From: Conexivisphaerales archaeon
GTDB lineage: Archaea; Thermoproteota; Nitrososphaeria; Conexivisphaerales; DTJL01
Length of the DNA stretch: 64,000 nucleotides
Assembly (NCBI GenBank): GCA_038728585.1
Contig: JAVYTR010000004.1
Location: 62,001 to 126,000, forward strand
Reading direction: 5' to 3'
Every line of letters begins with the position of its first letter. Within the stretch, counting starts at the first letter, position 1. This document shows, in pieces, positions 62,285 to 64,000 of the stretch. Under the pieces are notes generated by a model. The model saw nothing but the letters and a program-made list of their open reading frames with translations. It was not told where the DNA came from and did no database searches. A program made the position numbers and the translations under genes.

Positions 62285-64000
62285 TTGGAAGAAGAGGGAT
62301 GGCTTCTGGATGTGTACATAACAGGTAAGGGTCTAGCTGTACTATGGATGAAGACACAGGATGGAAGGACTGTAAGGCTGGTTGACAGATACACCCCAAC
62401 CTTTTACGTGAAGCCGAAGGGCTGGGGTGAAGAATGGGAGCTAAGTCGACTGCTATCTGAAAGCCAGGCTGTAAACTCTGTTTACACGGAAGAAAAGTAT
62501 GTCTCACTCTCGTCTGTGAAGAAGGAAAAGCTGATCAGGGTTGAGGCAACAGGCCTTAAAGAATACAGAAGCCTGGTCAATGGTCTGAGGAGAAGCCAGC
62601 TTGTTTCTGCGTTGTATGATGCTGATTTGAGGCATGTTCAGAAGTACCTTTTCACCAGGCTTGGTATTGAGCCGACCAGCAGGGTGAAGTTTGGATATGA
62701 TGGAGAGAAGCTCGTCTGGATAAGCAAGGTTGAAGACGATGAATCTCTGCCTTTCTCACTTGCAAGGGTTGAATATGAATATGAGGGCGATGCTGGTAAT
62801 CTCAGGATAAAGTACATCGACTCTTCAGCTGCTGAAGAGATAAAGGGTGAAAGGAGAGAGATAGCAGCAGAGCTTTATGCTTTGTTCAAAGAAAGGGACC
62901 CGGACATAATAATACTGCCAAAGTGTGATAAGGTTGGCTTCCCATTCCTGAAGGGCCTGCTCGATTCTGCAAAGCTGAGCATAGCCAGATATGATGACGG
63001 TGAGCAGGTAGCGCTTCAGGGTTCTTGGGGAGGGAGGATATTCATAGGAGAGAGCATGATAGGCCATGCAGCCGAGCTCTGGGGAGTTGCTGGGATGGTT
63101 GAAAGGGCCAGGTTCAGCTTTCTGCCTCTTGGCCTTTCTGCCAGATGGCTGAGCAATAAGAGCATAGATTCAAGGAACTGCTATGAGCTGATGAAGATGG
63201 GCTATGCGATTCCTGAACAGGGATACTTTGAACCTATCAGGGAGCTGCAGCAACTTCTTGAAAGGGATAGGGGTGGCATATCGATAACCCCTATATCTGG
63301 TCTGCTGCATCACAACGTTGCCGCACTTGATTTTGATTCCCAGTATCCGAATATAATACTGAAGGGAGACCTGAGCTATGAGAAGCCCGGGTTAATCGAC
63401 CAGGTGCAGGAGCAGGCTGGAAGAGGGCTGATTTCCATAGTCATAGAGCCATGGCTGAGAAGAAGGCTGGAACTGAAGAAGCTGAAGAAGACCCTTGCGA
63501 AGGGCAGCGAAAAGAGGCTTGTCTGTGAACAGAGGATAGATGCTCTGAAGCTTATCCTCGTGACTTCATACGGTATATCGGGCTGCTGCTGGAACAGGTT
63601 TGGTAATGTGCTGACTTTCGAAGAGATCAACAGGAGGTCCAGAGATGCCATGCTGAAGGCAAAAGCGATAGCTGAAGAGAAGGGGTTCGAAATTGTATAC
63701 AGTGATGTTGACAGTCTGTTTGTAAAAAAGGCGGATGCTGAAAGAAGCGATTATGAAAGGCTTGCAGATACGATAGCTGGTGTAACAGGCCTTCCCATGT
63801 CCCTTGATAAGCACTTTAAATTCATAGCCTTTCCGAGGCTGAAGAATGATATTTCTTCCTCAGCGTTGAAGAGATATTTTGGCATAACCTATGATGGAGA
63901 GGTCGAGGCTAGAGGGATTGAACTCAGGAGGGATGATGCTCCAGAATTTGTGAAAGAGTTTCAGAGAAGCCTGATAATAGCTCTGATGAACCATGATACA
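62285..64000 (+). CDS. Family B DNA polymerase, degenerate exonuclease motifs, cut by window end
   Basis: Open from a TTG at 62285 to the window edge (572 codons). Motif A reads ALDFDSQYPNIIL (Asp 349; usual DFxSLYPSI), motif B DALKLILVTSYG, motif C VYSDVDSLFV (Asp 474 and 476), so polymerisation is likely. The exonuclease I motif, usually DIE, is replaced around residues 158-168 (SLARVEYEYEG), and the second is changed, so proofreading is doubtful. The shortened spacing and motif changes resemble archaeal PolB2 (Dpo2). GGTGA lies seven bases before the TTG. Confidence 0.82.
   Translation, partial: MEEEGWLLDVYITGKGLAVLWMKTQDGRTVRLVDRYTPTFYVKPKGWGEEWELSRLLSESQAVNSVYTEEKYVSLSSVKKEKLIRVEATGLKEYRSLVNGLRRSQLVSALYDADLRHVQKYLFTRLGIEPTSRVKFGYDGEKLVWISKVEDDESLPFSLARVEYEYEGDAGNLRIKYIDSSAAEEIKGERREIAAELYALFKERDPDIIILPKCDKVGFPFLKGLLDSAKLSIARYDDGEQVALQGSWGGRIFIGESMIGHAAELWGVAGMVERARFSFLPLGLSARWLSNKSIDSRNCYELMKMGYAIPEQGYFEPIRELQQLLERDRGGISITPISGLLHHNVAALDFDSQYPNIILKGDLSYEKPGLIDQVQEQAGRGLISIVIEPWLRRRLELKKLKKTLAKGSEKRLVCEQRIDALKLILVTSYGISGCCWNRFGNVLTFEEINRRSRDAMLKAKAIAEEKGFEIVYSDVDSLFVKKADAERSDYERLADTIAGVTGLPMSLDKHFKFIAFPRLKNDISSSALKRYFGITYDGEVEARGIELRRDDAPEFVKEFQRSLIIALMNHDT

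Noticed and set aside
61933-62394. 153-residue minus-strand frame at the paralogue/polymerase junction
   Set aside because: Antisense of two well-supported genes.

Overview
The window is archaeal and most likely from the TACK group, probably a Thaumarchaeota/Nitrososphaeria- or Aigarchaeota-like lineage. The evidence is the gene set: a type II archaeal GAPDH, archaeal-type phosphoglycolate phosphatase, RadA with a RadA paralogue, family B DNA polymerase, archaeosine genes, and a zinc-ribbon protein that resembles the thaumarchaeal output-domain type. BRE/TATA boxes about 25-32 bases before starts, short or absent leaders, and many TTG/GTG starts agree. No rRNA, tRNA or CRISPR array was found. 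The exact genus cannot be told from the window.

Left part (1-5100): three HAD-family phosphatases, a polytopic flippase-like membrane protein and argS. From 5122 to 14893 an operon on the minus strand encodes a GspF/TadC-like pilus platform protein followed by five membrane-anchored, pilin-like or adhesin-like secreted proteins joined by very short overlaps. The matching secretion ATPase lies at 18143-21526 and is interrupted by a 445-residue intein. Between them are a multi-zinc-ribbon protein with a coiled-coil partner, a winged-helix regulator with a small membrane protein, and an anchored NTF2-like protein. Together they look like a Tad-like or type IV pilus locus.

Region 22100-24600 is an accessory patch: a possible IS607 recombinase fragment, a GC-rich segment able to fold into several helices (candidate non-coding RNA), small unknown genes, and the C-terminal remnant of an IS200/IS605/IS607 TnpB with the sequence that usually carries its guide RNA scaffold.

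Region 24600-43200 is mostly housekeeping: an FAD oxidoreductase, one pilin, pgk, a CBS/ribosome-hibernation-like fusion, sugar epimerase, E1-like enzyme, OsmC, three metallo-beta-lactamase-fold enzymes (one more lies further right), HIT protein, a RuvC-like protein, GAPDH, YchF GTPase, biotin ligase, the 5-oxoprolinase genes pxpABC (pxpC carries an in-frame stop) and two thiolase-fold proteins lacking the usual catalytic residues. Region 43190-44950 holds two decaying genes, one a LAGLIDADG homing endonuclease with a one-base frameshift.

Right part (44957-64000): a nucleotide-sugar dehydrogenase, a glycosyltransferase, membrane proteins, a complete dipeptide/oligopeptide ABC transporter with a winged-helix-like regulator gene, a short-chain dehydrogenase, queD-queC-mptA for 7-deazaguanine (archaeosine) synthesis, and finally radA, a RadA paralogue without a P-loop, and an incomplete family B polymerase whose exonuclease motifs look degenerate. 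The last three genes form a tight cluster that may be a translesion or repair module.
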